Shown: piece by piece, positions 7,278 through 17,000 of the stretch
How the letters are laid out: each line of letters starts with the position of its first letter
How positions within the stretch are numbered: the first letter of the stretch is position 1
NCBI GenBank assembly: GCA_002762845.1
Contig: PCYB01000025.1
Coordinates: 1 to 18,136 of the forward strand
Reading direction: 5' to 3'
DNA: 18,136 bases
Source: Candidatus Woesearchaeota archaeon CG10_big_fil_rev_8_21_14_0_10_36_11
GTDB lineage: Archaea; Nanobdellota; Nanobdellia; Woesearchaeales; GW2011-AR9
Notes under the pieces: model-generated
The model's input: the letters and a program-made list of their open reading frames with translations, nothing else
What the model was told of the DNA's origin: nothing
The model's database searches: none
Program-made: the position numbers and the translations under genes

Positions 7278-7430
7278 TTACAATAACCCCTTTAGTTTAT
7301 CAAAAAGTCCGCTTAGCTCATTACGTAAGCCACCGTACCACGCAATCACAAACAAAAGAAGGATCAATGAAAGAACAAGTAACACTAACTGCCACATTTC
7401 CATTCCTTTCTTATTTTTAAATAAGTTCAT
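7278..7430 (-). CDS. 50-residue pilin-like mini-protein
   Basis: ATG at 7428-7430 to TAA at 7278-7280 encodes MNLFKNKKGMEMWQLVLLVL, a hydrophobic helix to about residue 31, and a short amphipathic tail (LRNELSGLFDKLKG). The head matches the cluster pattern (NKKG, then hydrophobic), and MEMW resembles the MWW heads of two neighbours. GGAAGGT at about 7438-7444 gives a ribosome site. The start overlaps the preceding stop as ATGA, and the next gene starts one base after the stop. The gene fills exactly the space left between its neighbours, which strongly supports it. With almost no ectodomain, it could be a small membrane partner or a filament core subunit. Confidence 0.75.
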   Translation of the reverse strand: MNLFKNKKGMEMWQLVLLVLSLILLLFVIAWYGGLRNELSGLFDKLKGLL

Positions 7431-7555
7431 GGTAATAACCTTCCTTTCAATTTAACAAAATATAATAACAAAAAAAGACCAAGCAAAACACAAAGGATAA
7501 TGACGACTAACATTGTTGGACTTGTCCAGTCCACCGCTTTCTTGTTGAGTGTCAT
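7427..7555 (-). CDS. 42-residue pilin-like mini-protein
   Basis: ATG at 7553-7555 to TGA at 7427-7429 encodes MTLNKKAVDWTSPTMLVVII, continuing as one hydrophobic helix (about 14-35) with a basic end (KLKGRLLP). The NKKA head matches its neighbours. Its TGA overlaps the next ATG as ATGA. An ATG at 7565 lies in another frame and gives a polar, unlike product, so I reject it. The gene fills the gap between the 7562 and 7278 genes. No function can be assigned; the small size and shared head suggest an accessory membrane peptide of the same complex. Confidence 0.68.
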   Translation of the reverse strand: MTLNKKAVDWTSPTMLVVIILCVLLGLFLLLYFVKLKGRLLP

Positions 7556-7561
7556 TTATAG

Positions 7562-7903
7562 TCATTTACAAGTTCCAAAACCGCCAACAACCTGTAATAT
7601 TCCTTCACATTCACCGGAAAGACATTCTGTAGGAGATTTACACGCTTCTCCTGAACCTTTCTTTGAAACGAAACAACATTCTGTTGTTGTGTCCTTGCAA
7701 CTAAATGCGCTGGAAACAGACCCACCACTACTTTTACAGATTTCGTCAGAGGTACACGTTCCACCTTTACTTACACAATCCAATAGGCCACTTTCAAGTG
7801 TACCCGTTTTACTTGTAAACATTACCATTAAGATAATCATAACTACCAGCGCGATAACAGCGCCAATAATTATCCACCACATGTTCGCTGAGCCTTTTTT
7901 CAT
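7562..7903 (-). CDS. Small pilin-like protein with Cys-rich tail
   Basis: The 113-residue product starts MKKGSANMWWIIIGAVIALV, with a hydrophobic helix at about 8-29. The tail is Cys-rich: DCVSKGGTCTSDEICK, then SCKDTTTECCFVSKKG, EACKSPTECLSGECEG and a final GTCK, which makes at least ten cysteines. It looks like a small disulfide-knotted extracellular domain. The MWWII segment aligns with that of the 5252-5524 product. The ATG at 7903 lies six bases after the previous stop. It could be a knob-like subunit exposed on a filament or the cell surface; no family is recognised. Confidence 0.8.
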   Translation of the reverse strand: MKKGSANMWWIIIGAVIALVVMIILMVMFTSKTGTLESGLLDCVSKGGTCTSDEICKSSGGSVSSAFSCKDTTTECCFVSKKGSGEACKSPTECLSGECEGILQVVGGFGTCK

Positions 7904-7909
7904 TTCAAT

Positions 7910-8254
7910 CTAACTCCATTTACAACCAGCAATGAGACAACTGCTTTGACTTGTTACAGCTTTACAATCAGCAACACGTGTTTCAAAATCAGTAATTGCA
8001 CTTTGTTGTTCTTCAGGTGTCACTGCAGAACCATATGCACGGAGGAAATTTGATTCTGATAAACCTGTTGGTCGACAATCGCCATATGTAATTCGCATTT
8101 TTGCTATTTCTGTCTGGCCTTCTTTACTCACTTGTTGTTCAAAATCTGCAGAACGCGCAGTGAAAATCACGACTAGAACGACAAGAACAATTAATGCTAT
8201 AGCGGCAACAATTATCACATTTAACGAAAGACCTTGCCCTTTTTTGGAAAACAT
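7910..8254 (-). CDS. Class III signal peptide protein, pilin candidate
   Basis: The 114-residue product starts MFSKKGQGLSLNVIIVAAIA. KKGQG directly before a 20-residue hydrophobic helix is the closest match in this window to an archaeal class III signal peptide, which a prepilin peptidase would cut after the Gly. The tail has Glu/Gln-rich helical segments and four cysteines toward the end (DCRP, DCKAV, SSCLIAGCKWS). It is the first gene after the internal promoter and has GAGGTG at 8263-8268, eight bases before the ATG, the best initiation signals in this half. By position and head it is the best candidate for an abundant pilin, though that is an inference. The +5 Glu of many archaeal pilins is missing. 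Confidence 0.82.
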   Translation of the reverse strand: MFSKKGQGLSLNVIIVAAIALIVLVVLVVIFTARSADFEQQVSKEGQTEIAKMRITYGDCRPTGLSESNFLRAYGSAVTPEEQQSAITDFETRVADCKAVTSQSSCLIAGCKWS

Positions 8255-8262
8255 TCTTCTTT

Positions 8263-8268
8263 CACCTC
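8263..8268 (-). promoter_or_regulatory. Strong ribosome binding site before the pilin candidate
   Basis: The minus strand reads GAGGTG, eight bases before the ATG at 8254. It is among the best matches to the archaeal 16S 3' end in this window. A five-codon frame (ATG at 8281, TGA at 8267-8269) ends inside it. Confidence 0.6.
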
Positions 8269-8320
8269 ATTTTTTATCCATCTATGACTATTCTATCCTT
8301 CCATTTACAAAAGAAAAATG

Positions 8321-8330
8321 GTATATAAAT
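8321..8330 (-). promoter_or_regulatory. Internal TATA box splitting the cluster
   Basis: The minus strand reads ATTTATATAC. It lies in the 93-base gap (8255-8347), the only sizeable gap inside the eighteen-gene cluster. A start about 25 bases downstream gives a leader of roughly 45 bases with a strong ribosome site. This suggests that the genes from 8254 down to 1720 can be transcribed separately from the giant-protein half. Confidence 0.55.
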
Positions 8331-8347
8331 CTTGCTATAATTTTAGC

Positions 8348-8872
8348 CTATTCGCACACATAAAGCACACTTCGTACAAGACCGTCGCCGGAAGGAAGGT
8401 AAAAATCGCCAGAGGTATCACGTTCACGATCCTCACAATTGCCATTAAGCCCTTCGATTTTCTCTTCAAAAACTGACATACCCGTTGACACTTTTTCAGA
8501 CACAAAATGGTACTTTTTTCCCCAAACACCAAGTGTTTCGCCAAGAAGTTCTTCTATTTTAGTATGTAAAAATGAGCAGCTTGGTTGACCATCACAAACA
8601 TATTGACTATATTCATTGCCCCAGACAGCACAGTCGTCAAGTAAATCCCCTTCAATTTGCGGAAATTGTGTTGGACCCCCAGTACAATCAACTACTGTTG
8701 TTTTCATTAATGCGGCCATGGTACTTGCAGCAAGTTCCTTCCGAGTGAATATTTTCTTGCTTGGTTCATCTTTCAATGCAAACTGTGCCATGAACAGAAT
8801 ACCAAGAGTGATAAGTATAACTATAACGACCAGGCCTGCCATTTCCATCTGACCTTTATTTCTCGAACTCAT
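8348..8872 (-). CDS. Pilin-like protein with Cys-rich ectodomain, NKGQ head
   Basis: The 174-residue product starts MSSRNKGQMEMAGLVVIVIL, with a hydrophobic helix at about 11-31. After the helix comes KKIFTRKELAASTMAALMKT, then VVDCTGG, LLDDCAVWG and CDGQPSC, followed by a helical part and a final cysteine pair (NCEDR and YVCE). NKGQ with Glu at +3 is a good class III-like head. The ATG at 8872 overlaps the previous stop as ATGA, and GAGGT at 8879-8883 supplies a ribosome site inside that gene. It ends the first half of the cluster, just before the internal promoter. I see no enzyme motif. Confidence 0.8.
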   Translation of the reverse strand: MSSRNKGQMEMAGLVVIVILITLGILFMAQFALKDEPSKKIFTRKELAASTMAALMKTTVVDCTGGPTQFPQIEGDLLDDCAVWGNEYSQYVCDGQPSCSFLHTKIEELLGETLGVWGKKYHFVSEKVSTGMSVFEEKIEGLNGNCEDRERDTSGDFYLPSGDGLVRSVLYVCE

Positions 8873-9381
8873 GAATAGACCTCTACTTTCACAACGCCAA
8901 ACCCGTACGAAGGTTTACCCTCTGATTGATGTGTTTCATCTTTTAATGTTACAATAAAATACGTGGGTTCTATTTTTGTCGTGTCTGGTTTCAAGTTGTT
9001 GTACACGATCCAGGTGTCAACACCACCATCGACGACTTCGGGATATATTTGCTGTACAGTAATGTTCGCATACGAAAACATACCAAAATAATACCCTTTA
9101 TTATTATTAAATACTGTTTCTGCAGACCGTAATTTTGTCATGTCAACACAAAATTGTTCTGCTCCCGATTCGCCTTTACTACACAATAATTCTGGTAAGA
9201 ATAATGTTTTTGTTGTGGTATCAATTGCTCTTTTAGCAAACATTTCTTCTTGTTGTTGTTTAAACGATATTTCAGAATATTTGTAATAAAAAACTGAACC
9301 AAACAATACTAAAATAAAAAAAATAAAAAGGACGGCAATTGTTTCAGACATATGAATTTGAGCACGTTTTGATTGTTTCAT
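8869..9381 (-). CDS. Pilin-like protein, KRAQ head
   Basis: The 170-residue product starts MKQSKRAQIHMSETIAVLFI, with a hydrophobic helix at about 14-30. A helical stalk (FKQQQEEMFAKRAIDTTTKT), then LFLPELLCSKG, FCVDMTKL, NNNKGYYFGMF and beta strands follow; the two cysteines may pair. A longer frame begins at 9486 but overlaps the preceding gene by 85 bases and hides the shared head, so ATG at 9381 is preferred, although it has no clear ribosome site. The stop overlaps the next start as ATGA. It may be a minor pilin-like subunit; no named family can be supported. Confidence 0.8.
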   Translation of the reverse strand: MKQSKRAQIHMSETIAVLFIFFILVLFGSVFYYKYSEISFKQQQEEMFAKRAIDTTTKTLFLPELLCSKGESGAEQFCVDMTKLRSAETVFNNNKGYYFGMFSYANITVQQIYPEVVDGGVDTWIVYNNLKPDTTKIEPTYFIVTLKDETHQSEGKPSYGFGVVKVEVYS

Positions 9382-9401
9382 TATTTTAACACATTGTTTT
9401 T

Positions 9402-10505
9402 TTAATAGACTGAAATACAATTTGAGTTTTGCATATCGTTGTTCATTGCCATAAGAGTAACCGCCGTAGACATCAATGGAACACATGATTGAGGTTGTAA
9501 AACTTCAATACCCTCATTACATAAATTGACATCAATAGAATAATAGTGTAATACTTCTTGAATATTATTCCGTCCGATTGATGTAAATTCTGAATAACAA
9601 ATAGTGTCGGTCTTTGTACTGTAATGTTCAACTATTTCTGCTATTTTTGCAGTATAAATGGCAGAAAGGTATTTTAAACGTGTGAATGCTTTTTGCATGC
9701 CACACAAGTACATTTCTCTATCCCCAGCAAAGACGGCTGCATACTTAGCTGCCTGTCGTTCACCGGGAACAATAATCAAAGGAACTGATTGACCATCCGC
9801 AATCCAGGAGGCACCACTTTTTTGGTAATACTGTACATTGTCGCCACGAAAGACAACCGCACTTACTTTTTCATCTGGAAATGTGAAAAGTAACGAATCT
9901 GGAATGATGTTTGGGGGAGTATTTCCGTCGAAAATAACAAGTCGAATATGAGAACTCATACCCGGATTAATGTCAGAGAGAGTGTTCACTTGCGTAACAT
10001 CAATGTTTAATAAAATATTATCATCGTGCGAAGTATCAATAAACTCGTCTGCAAAATCATTTTCGCCCAACACTATAAATTTCATGTTTGACGGAATGAT
10101 AAATAAAAAGTCAATAACTTTAAACGGAAGTTTGTATGGAAGGCTCCATAAGACAAGTCGTGGCGCTTGAATTGTTTTCATAGAAAACAAAGGATCAATG
10201 TCGTTTTGGACACGAGAACTTTGGTCCTGAATACCAAACTCGCTAATACCATTTTCACAACTAAAAAAGAATGGAAGATTTGCCAAACCGCTTATATCTA
10301 GAGTATTTTTTGTGCTTTCAGATACTTCGGCCGCAGTAAAGATAGATTCCATGATTTGAATAACTTCAAAACTTAATTGTTCATCAGAAACAGCTTTCTG
10401 CTTAACAACAACACCAACAAAAAAAAGAAGAATAACTGCTCCCGCTATAGCAACATATATCCAATGGAATGTTATTTGTATTTGTCCTTGTTTCGTTTTC
10501 TTCAT
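9402..10505 (-). CDS. Pilin-like protein with a large ectodomain, FHW head
   Basis: The 367-residue product starts MKKTKQGQIQITFHWIYVAI; the hydrophobic helix is at about 15-32. The remaining 330 residues look like an alternating alpha/beta domain (KVIDFLFIIPSN, MKFIVLGEND, HIRLVIFDGN, KVSAVVFRGD), then helices with YLCGMQKAFTRLKYLSA and several cysteines near the end. The FHW plus IxGA pattern in the head matches the 2144-3328 product, so the two large members may be paralogues, one in each half of the cluster. A possible ribosome site (GAGAG) precedes the ATG. The regular strand-turn pattern hints at a Rossmann-like fold, but no nucleotide or catalytic motif is seen. Confidence 0.78.
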   Translation of the reverse strand: MKKTKQGQIQITFHWIYVAIAGAVILLFFVGVVVKQKAVSDEQLSFEVIQIMESIFTAAEVSESTKNTLDISGLANLPFFFSCENGISEFGIQDQSSRVQNDIDPLFSMKTIQAPRLVLWSLPYKLPFKVIDFLFIIPSNMKFIVLGENDFADEFIDTSHDDNILLNIDVTQVNTLSDINPGMSSHIRLVIFDGNTPPNIIPDSLLFTFPDEKVSAVVFRGDNVQYYQKSGASWIADGQSVPLIIVPGERQAAKYAAVFAGDREMYLCGMQKAFTRLKYLSAIYTAKIAEIVEHYSTKTDTICYSEFTSIGRNNIQEVLHYYSIDVNLCNEGIEVLQPQSCVPLMSTAVTLMAMNNDMQNSNCISVY

Positions 10506-10522
10506 GCTACTTTCTCTCGTTA

Positions 10523-11089
10523 TTAATTAACAAGGATGCGCGTCTTGTCGCCCCGACCTTCAAGTTTGAGTGTGAAAGATCCTCCTTGTATGGGGACACA
10601 ATGGGAACCAATTAATACATTATCCCTTTCTTCTGGAGTATTACTCCGATCATAAATTTCAATACTGCTTACTTTAACTTTTTCTGATGATAAAGGTGTT
10701 AAGAACACGTTTGACTCAATATCGGCAAAGTTTGTATCTGTACTTGTATGTCCTTCCCATGCATCACATGCGATTGAATCTTGAGTACATAAAAAACTAA
10801 TTTGATTATTTATGTCATTTTCATTATATTCCATATTAACAAAACATATTTGCGTGTATTTCGTTGGCGTATGAAACGTTTCGACACGTATCGCACCAAA
10901 TTCTGTATAAATTCGTTGAATTGAACTTTCCAAATCAGTTTTGAATTGGACAAACTCAATCTGTTCGCCATAATCAAGGAAATCTGTTATCGCTTTATAC
11001 CCAAAGATCATGATGAGTGCGAACGTAATCACAGCAATGATGAAAATGAACACTTGGCCGATACCCATACCTTTCCTGGAATGAAACAT
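10523..11089 (-). CDS. Pilin-like membrane protein, GIGQ head
   Basis: The 188-residue product starts MFHSRKGMGIGQVFIFIIAV, with a hydrophobic helix at about 11-29. FGYKAITDFLDYGEQIEFVQ and DLESSIQRIYTEFG follow, resembling a helical pilin stalk, then a beta-rich part with cysteines (YTQICFVN, FLCTQDSIACD, GSHCVPIQGG). Two starts are possible: GTG at 11092 (overlapping the stop as GTGA) and ATG at 11089. I chose ATG because GGTGG at 11096-11100 is six bases away. It directly follows the giant surface protein and overlaps its stop by one base, so the two are probably co-translated and may act together. Confidence 0.8.
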   Translation of the reverse strand: MFHSRKGMGIGQVFIFIIAVITFALIMIFGYKAITDFLDYGEQIEFVQFKTDLESSIQRIYTEFGAIRVETFHTPTKYTQICFVNMEYNENDINNQISFLCTQDSIACDAWEGHTSTDTNFADIESNVFLTPLSSEKVKVSSIEIYDRSNTPEERDNVLIGSHCVPIQGGSFTLKLEGRGDKTRILVN

Positions 11090-14000
11090 CACGAACCACC
11101 TTTTCTTTTTTCACTAATCTTTTTCAGTTTTGCAAAGATTTCTTTCGCTTCACTTTTACTCACAACTTCAGTAATATCTTTTGTTTTTGTTTTCTTTGCG
11201 ATAGATTCAAGTTTTGTAAATATACTTTTTTCATGAGATTGTAGTCCATGTTGAATTTCGTCTTTGTGTGCAACATACTTGTTCGCAATGTCTTGTACCC
11301 TTGAAAGAGGTGGTGATTTTTTCTGTAACAACTTGTTAACGTGTGGAATCTCTGACGAACTTTTTGTAAATGAACCAAATAAAGATTTTCGTGACTTTTC
11401 TTTAACTCTCGTTTCTTTTTTCCGTTGAAGGAACGAAAGTCGGTCTTTCCATGTAACATTTTCTTGAATAGGTATCTCTTGAGAAACACGCGATGTCCCA
11501 ACAGTCTGAACTGGTGGCCGGTTCATACCCGTTTGTGAGTAATTGTAGTAGTATACCAAATACCCTATGCCACCAAGCACTAACACGAGGCCAATGAAAA
11601 GGAATGCAAACGCGAGGGTGTTATCTTTTGTAGGTAGAATTGGTAAACCAGACGTACTTGATGGAAAATCTGTTGGCTGCCCAGGTTCTGGACCACCATA
11701 CGAACCAATGTCTTCCGTATCAACATCAGACGGTGGATATCCAGGAGATACAGTTTCTTCATCATCAGTGGATGATGCATCACAAGGATCAGTATCTGCA
11801 ATGTATTCTTGATAACTTGTTTTTCCGTCACCATCATAATCTTCATCTTGATCCACTATACCATTACTATCAGAATCGTTTCGTGCCGAGTTAAATTCGC
11901 AATTAAATGCGTTATACAATTTTTCCCATGCATCGGGGAGAGTATCATTATCATAATCTCGAGTTCTTTCCAATTCTGAAAGTTGTTCGGATGAACATCC
12001 GTCGCCATCAACTACTTTTCCTGCGTCTGTACCTGAACAAATGTCGCATTGGGTAAGGATTCCATCACCATCTTCGTCATCAAACTCGACAGTGTCAACC
12101 GCACGAAGAGAATTTCCTAATGGATCAGATACTGAATAACACACCCACCCAGTCCTATTAAATAGTATGTTCTGGCCAGCATATGATATGTTTTCTGTAC
12201 AATCATCTGACGAATAACTTTGACTAAAGTCAAAAGTTGTACATGAAGTTTCATCAGCACACTGTAACGACACGCCAACATGAGTACATGATGTTGAGTT
12301 CAATGACAACATTGTAACAGACGGAGCGGTTTTATCAACATAACATAAAGAATGGTTTTCGTTAATGATAACTACCCCGTTACTTTCTGCAAGCTGGCCA
12401 ATATTACCTGCTTCGTCCCAAGTATAGAGTTTAACATAATAGGTATGGTTTTCAAGAAGCGTTTCTGTTGAAATGTTTATTGGCATGCCTGGACCGACAG
12501 TTGCTTCTAACACCTTACCGCCCGGGCTAACGACAGACGCATTTATACTTCCTGCAACAACACCTTTGTCATACACTTCATACGAATATCCTGAAATAAT
12601 ATCTTCATCCGTCGTGACGAAAACTGAAATGACATCACTTCCGCAGGTATAATTTCCGTCAGATATTTCTACAATTTCTGGAGGTGTTGTATCTATTGTA
12701 AACATAATCGTTGTTTCGGCAAGATGTTCGCCAATCAAACAACGGACAGGAACAATATATTCTCCTTCTTCGAGATCAATTAGTGTAAATGTATGTACTC
12801 TTCCACCAGTTTCTGTGAATGGATAGAGTATTGTATCGAGTTCGTATTCGCAGACAGCATTTTTATTAGTTTCAACTTGTGCGACCACATCAGACGCAGC
12901 AAAGTATCCACCTTGAGGAAAGACAGATATAATATTTCCGACGATAGAATAGTCTACACTAAAGTCTATTATTTCGACATTTGAAACGTCACCCGCACCA
13001 TTCATGCACTGTGTCAACAATGAATACCCTTTTGTTGTTCCAATGAAATTAATTGAGAAAGTGTCTTGATGATTTGTAAATAATTCTTTTTCTGCTGTTC
13101 CAGGAAATGAATATTCCATTGCAAAGTAATCGTGTGTTCCTGTTGCATCTGAATTATCACTATATTTACATAGAGTTTTATCGTCTGTCTCAACAAAAAG
13201 ATCTGTTGATATTCCTTCTATGACAGTATCGGGGTCAGCATATGCATTTGCAATCTCTGGTACACTTGGATCATATTCAAGATGTATAGTATATTCTGGG
13301 CCCACCTCGCCAACTTCATTTTCACATTGAACATAAACATTCTTTATTCCACCATTATCTGAGTAAGACGAAATGGTATCTCCAGGGAAGTTAGGAAATG
13401 TATACTGTCCGTCAACAATATAAATTGTTTTAAACTGCTCAACTTCATGGTAATTAAATCCAGATAAAAAATCAAACTTGCACACTGTCGTTGGAACTTT
13501 TGTATAAAATGTCCAATCAAATGTGGGCGTGTTACTGATACCCCATGTTTCTCCCTCATACGTGTATGATTCTGGAGATACAAATGTTATACCATACCCA
13601 TCAATATTAATTGTACCGCATATAATTTCTGGGAATGGATTATTGGCAGTATCTGTAGAATAATAACATATTTCTGTTGATTCTTCGAGGAAGAATGGTT
13701 CGACGTATTCTTGATAGTTTGGGTTACCAATGGAGTCGCATGCAGATCCAAGACAGAAACGTGTTGCCGCACAATCAAACCCACCATCAGTATCGCACGT
13801 AAGTGTAACATTAACAGTTTCTATAAACACTTCTTCCCAGCCAAACGATGTTGGTGATGATGTCCTTCCACCTTCCTGTAACGTAATGTAAGTTTTTGGT
13901 GGCGTGAAATCTACCGCAAAATCAAAGTATGCTTCTGCAACGTCACCTGACAATTGTTCACTACATTCAGTTTTATAAGTTGCGGGATAATTGCCGTCAA

Positions 14001-17000
14001 CAAACCCTGAAACTGGACTTGTTGTGTGAAGTTTTCCATCAGTAGTCATAAATGAAGTTATATGTTGGTTGGTTGCTGTGTTGTACAATTCACACGTTGC
14101 GGCAACGCCCGTCCTAACTTCAAAAATAACAGACGTTGTTGCAAGAACCTCTTGCGAAGCGGGACGAACAATAGTTATTCTTTGATCAAGATTGAACACG
14201 TATGATTCGTTTTTTTCGTCACTATTACCATAATCGTCAGTACAAAAAACAAAAATATCATACCTAATGCCAGGTAAATTAATGAACGTCGCATCTTTGA
14301 CATTATTTTCTCTTCCCGTAGAACTTGTTCGTACTTCGCTATCACCAAAAATTGGTTTTAATGTAAATGTACAAATCATTGGTTCATTTGTGTCTTCAAG
14401 GTATACTGTTAGATCAACCCTATCAATGTTCACTGTTTGTTTATCATGAATAGTAAATTGAGGTGTGGTTGTATCAGCATAAATATATTCTTCTTGTACT
14501 GTTTCTTGATTGTGAAATATGTCTGTTGAAAAGAATTTAATTTTGTACACTTCGCCGTCAATACTTGAATGTAAGAATTCAGAATCAAGAACGTTTATTG
14601 TAAGATCTGTCTGAATTTTGTTTGAGGCATATATAACTTTAACAAATTTGTCCCGTGTACATGTATCAACGTCAGTATTTGTTATACAATAATATAAAGT
14701 GCTAAGTGCAGACGATTGACGTTCTTCCGTATGATAATCACTTCCCGAAAATGTGACATTTGGTGTTGCAGTTGAAATTATATGAGTTTCGCCAGATACC
14801 CTTGTTCGAGGCGGCATATTGTCAATTTTACAATCTCCGACAGCAGTAATTCCATATTCGTTCTGTGTAAAGAGACAATCATTGACACCATCAACATCAC
14901 CGTCTTTTATACATTGACCAACCCCACTAGGATTAGTCCACGAACATCTTCCCCAGTTACAACTATCTTCCGAAACAGTTATTTTACCATTATCGTTGGT
15001 TATTGCGTGATCACCCGTACATTCTTGCTCCGTAACATAACTGTAACATGTATGGGCACTATCCGGAACGTCAGGACACGAATTGCATTGTTCTAAATTT
15101 TCTTGTGAAAAACATTTTCCTAGTCCCCCACAAACATTCGCAGTACAATAATAATTTTCAAACAATGGAGAATCTGAGTCACATAATGAACATTGGTCAC
15201 TTTCATCATAACTTTCTTCAACACAATATCCCGCACCAGTTTCTGCTGTAACAAACTTTGCATCTTGATTATAGTCACCATAAATGTTGGTATAATCTAC
15301 CAATTCAGGTTGTGATGCACCATCAACCCATTCGCATGGTGTTCCAACACACCTATTTTGTGTACATGCGCTTTTACTTTGATACTCAAAACAACTTTCT
15401 ACATTTAAACAATCATTACATGTGTTAACAGAGGTATTAGTGTAATCATAATAACAATAATTTGGGGATTCCTGTGTTCCATAACATTCATTCTCTGTAA
15501 AGTACAAACCGAAAGGGTTTCCAAATACGGGGTTGGAAAGGCTACACATACTGTTCCCACTACACGTTGCACTATGTTGCGAAATTTGTGTGCAAAATAA
15601 GGTAGTTTCGGAACTTTCACAAGTACCAACCGGTTCGAATTTATTTTGAGTATTGCATGTGAATATCTGTGTCCTATCGGAAGATTGACAGAAATTGTCC
15701 CAGCCAGCATTTTCTGTGTACCGTGATTCACATACCGCGTCGCCCATTTCTATCGAACCAAAATTAACAGTAACAGAATTACATTGAGCAGCTGGACCCC
15801 CCACATAGTGTGCAGTAATACTATATGCGTACGTTTTTCCCCATTCGACATAAACATCAACATATTCTGTAACGGCACCGGAAGGGGTGTAAGTTATTGT
15901 ATTTTCTTCTTCTATTCCTTCTCCACCAATTTCTGTTCTGACAATTTTATAACTGGTGACTTCTGCACATGGCTTGTTCCAGGATAATCTAAATTGTCTT
16001 TTTCCAAGAACTGGTTGAACAAGAAAGCCTTCGACAGGTTTCATGTTTTCTGTCGCATCACAATTGCATTCTGTAAGGGGAAGCTGAAGTTCAACACTAA
16101 CCTCTTTTGTTTCGCCAGGAATTATTGTAAAAACAACTGTGTTTGAATTATAGTTTTGAAATGTTGCAAATACATTATAATCTTCGCCACCCTCCCGTGG
16201 AGTAAGTGGAATAATGTTAGTAACGCCATCTGGATGTTGTGTCACGCCGCGAAAAGTACCATTAATGTATACAGATGCGCCCGGTTGTGGTTGCCCGTCA
16301 CGAAGAACTGTGATTTTTGCGCCTTGTGCAACTTGTTCCTGTAAGACAAAATTTAGATTTATTACGTCAGTTTCTTCAGGAAGTGGAACTTGTTTTGACT
16401 GTGTTGAAAATCCCATTTTGCTTGCGGTTATAGTATAAATTCCCGAAGGGATGTTTGAAAGTGAATATGTTCCTGATGGAGAAGTTATTGTTTCTGTAAC
16501 ATCTCGTATGGAAACGATGGCATTTTCAAGTGGCAATCCGGTTTCGCTCCCCGCACTTACTTTTCCAGAAATGCTTCTCGCACCAACGAGCGATGTTAAT
16601 GTAAATTGGTGTGCTACTTCGTTTCCTTCTACGGGAATTGACGCAACAGCACTTCGATATCCACTTGATTCAACTTTAACAACGTACGTTGACGGTTGAA
16701 GATCTGTGAATGTATATGTACCACCATTATTGCCCGTTGCTGTTATTACTGGATCTGTACCAAGTAACTTGACAACCGCATTTGGAATCGGTTCGTTATT
16801 TTCGGTCAGAACAGTTATAGTAAGTATTGAACCAACAATTTCTATATTACAACGTGCCTGACAGGAAGAATATGTTGTTTCGGGAAGAGCAGAATATCTT
16901 TTTCCAAATCCACGTTTTGTTGCAAGATCGTCACATTCTCTCTTGAATAATGGATATTGGCATTGATTTTCGCCAGTTGAAGGAATTAATGTACAACAAC

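Noticed and set aside
7428..7565. Alternative ATG at 7565 for the 42-residue gene
   Set aside because: It is in another frame and gives a polar product without the shared head.
7500..7913. 137-codon plus-strand ORF
   Set aside because: It covers several minus-strand genes with overlapping stops and starts; its Pro/Leu-rich product is typical of a shadow frame.
8267..8281. Five-codon upstream ORF before the pilin candidate
   Set aside because: It is too short to judge; its stop overlaps the ribosome site, but nothing shows that it is translated.
9382..9486. Upstream extension of the 8869-9381 gene to 9486
   Set aside because: It would overlap the preceding gene by 85 bases and hide the class III-like head.
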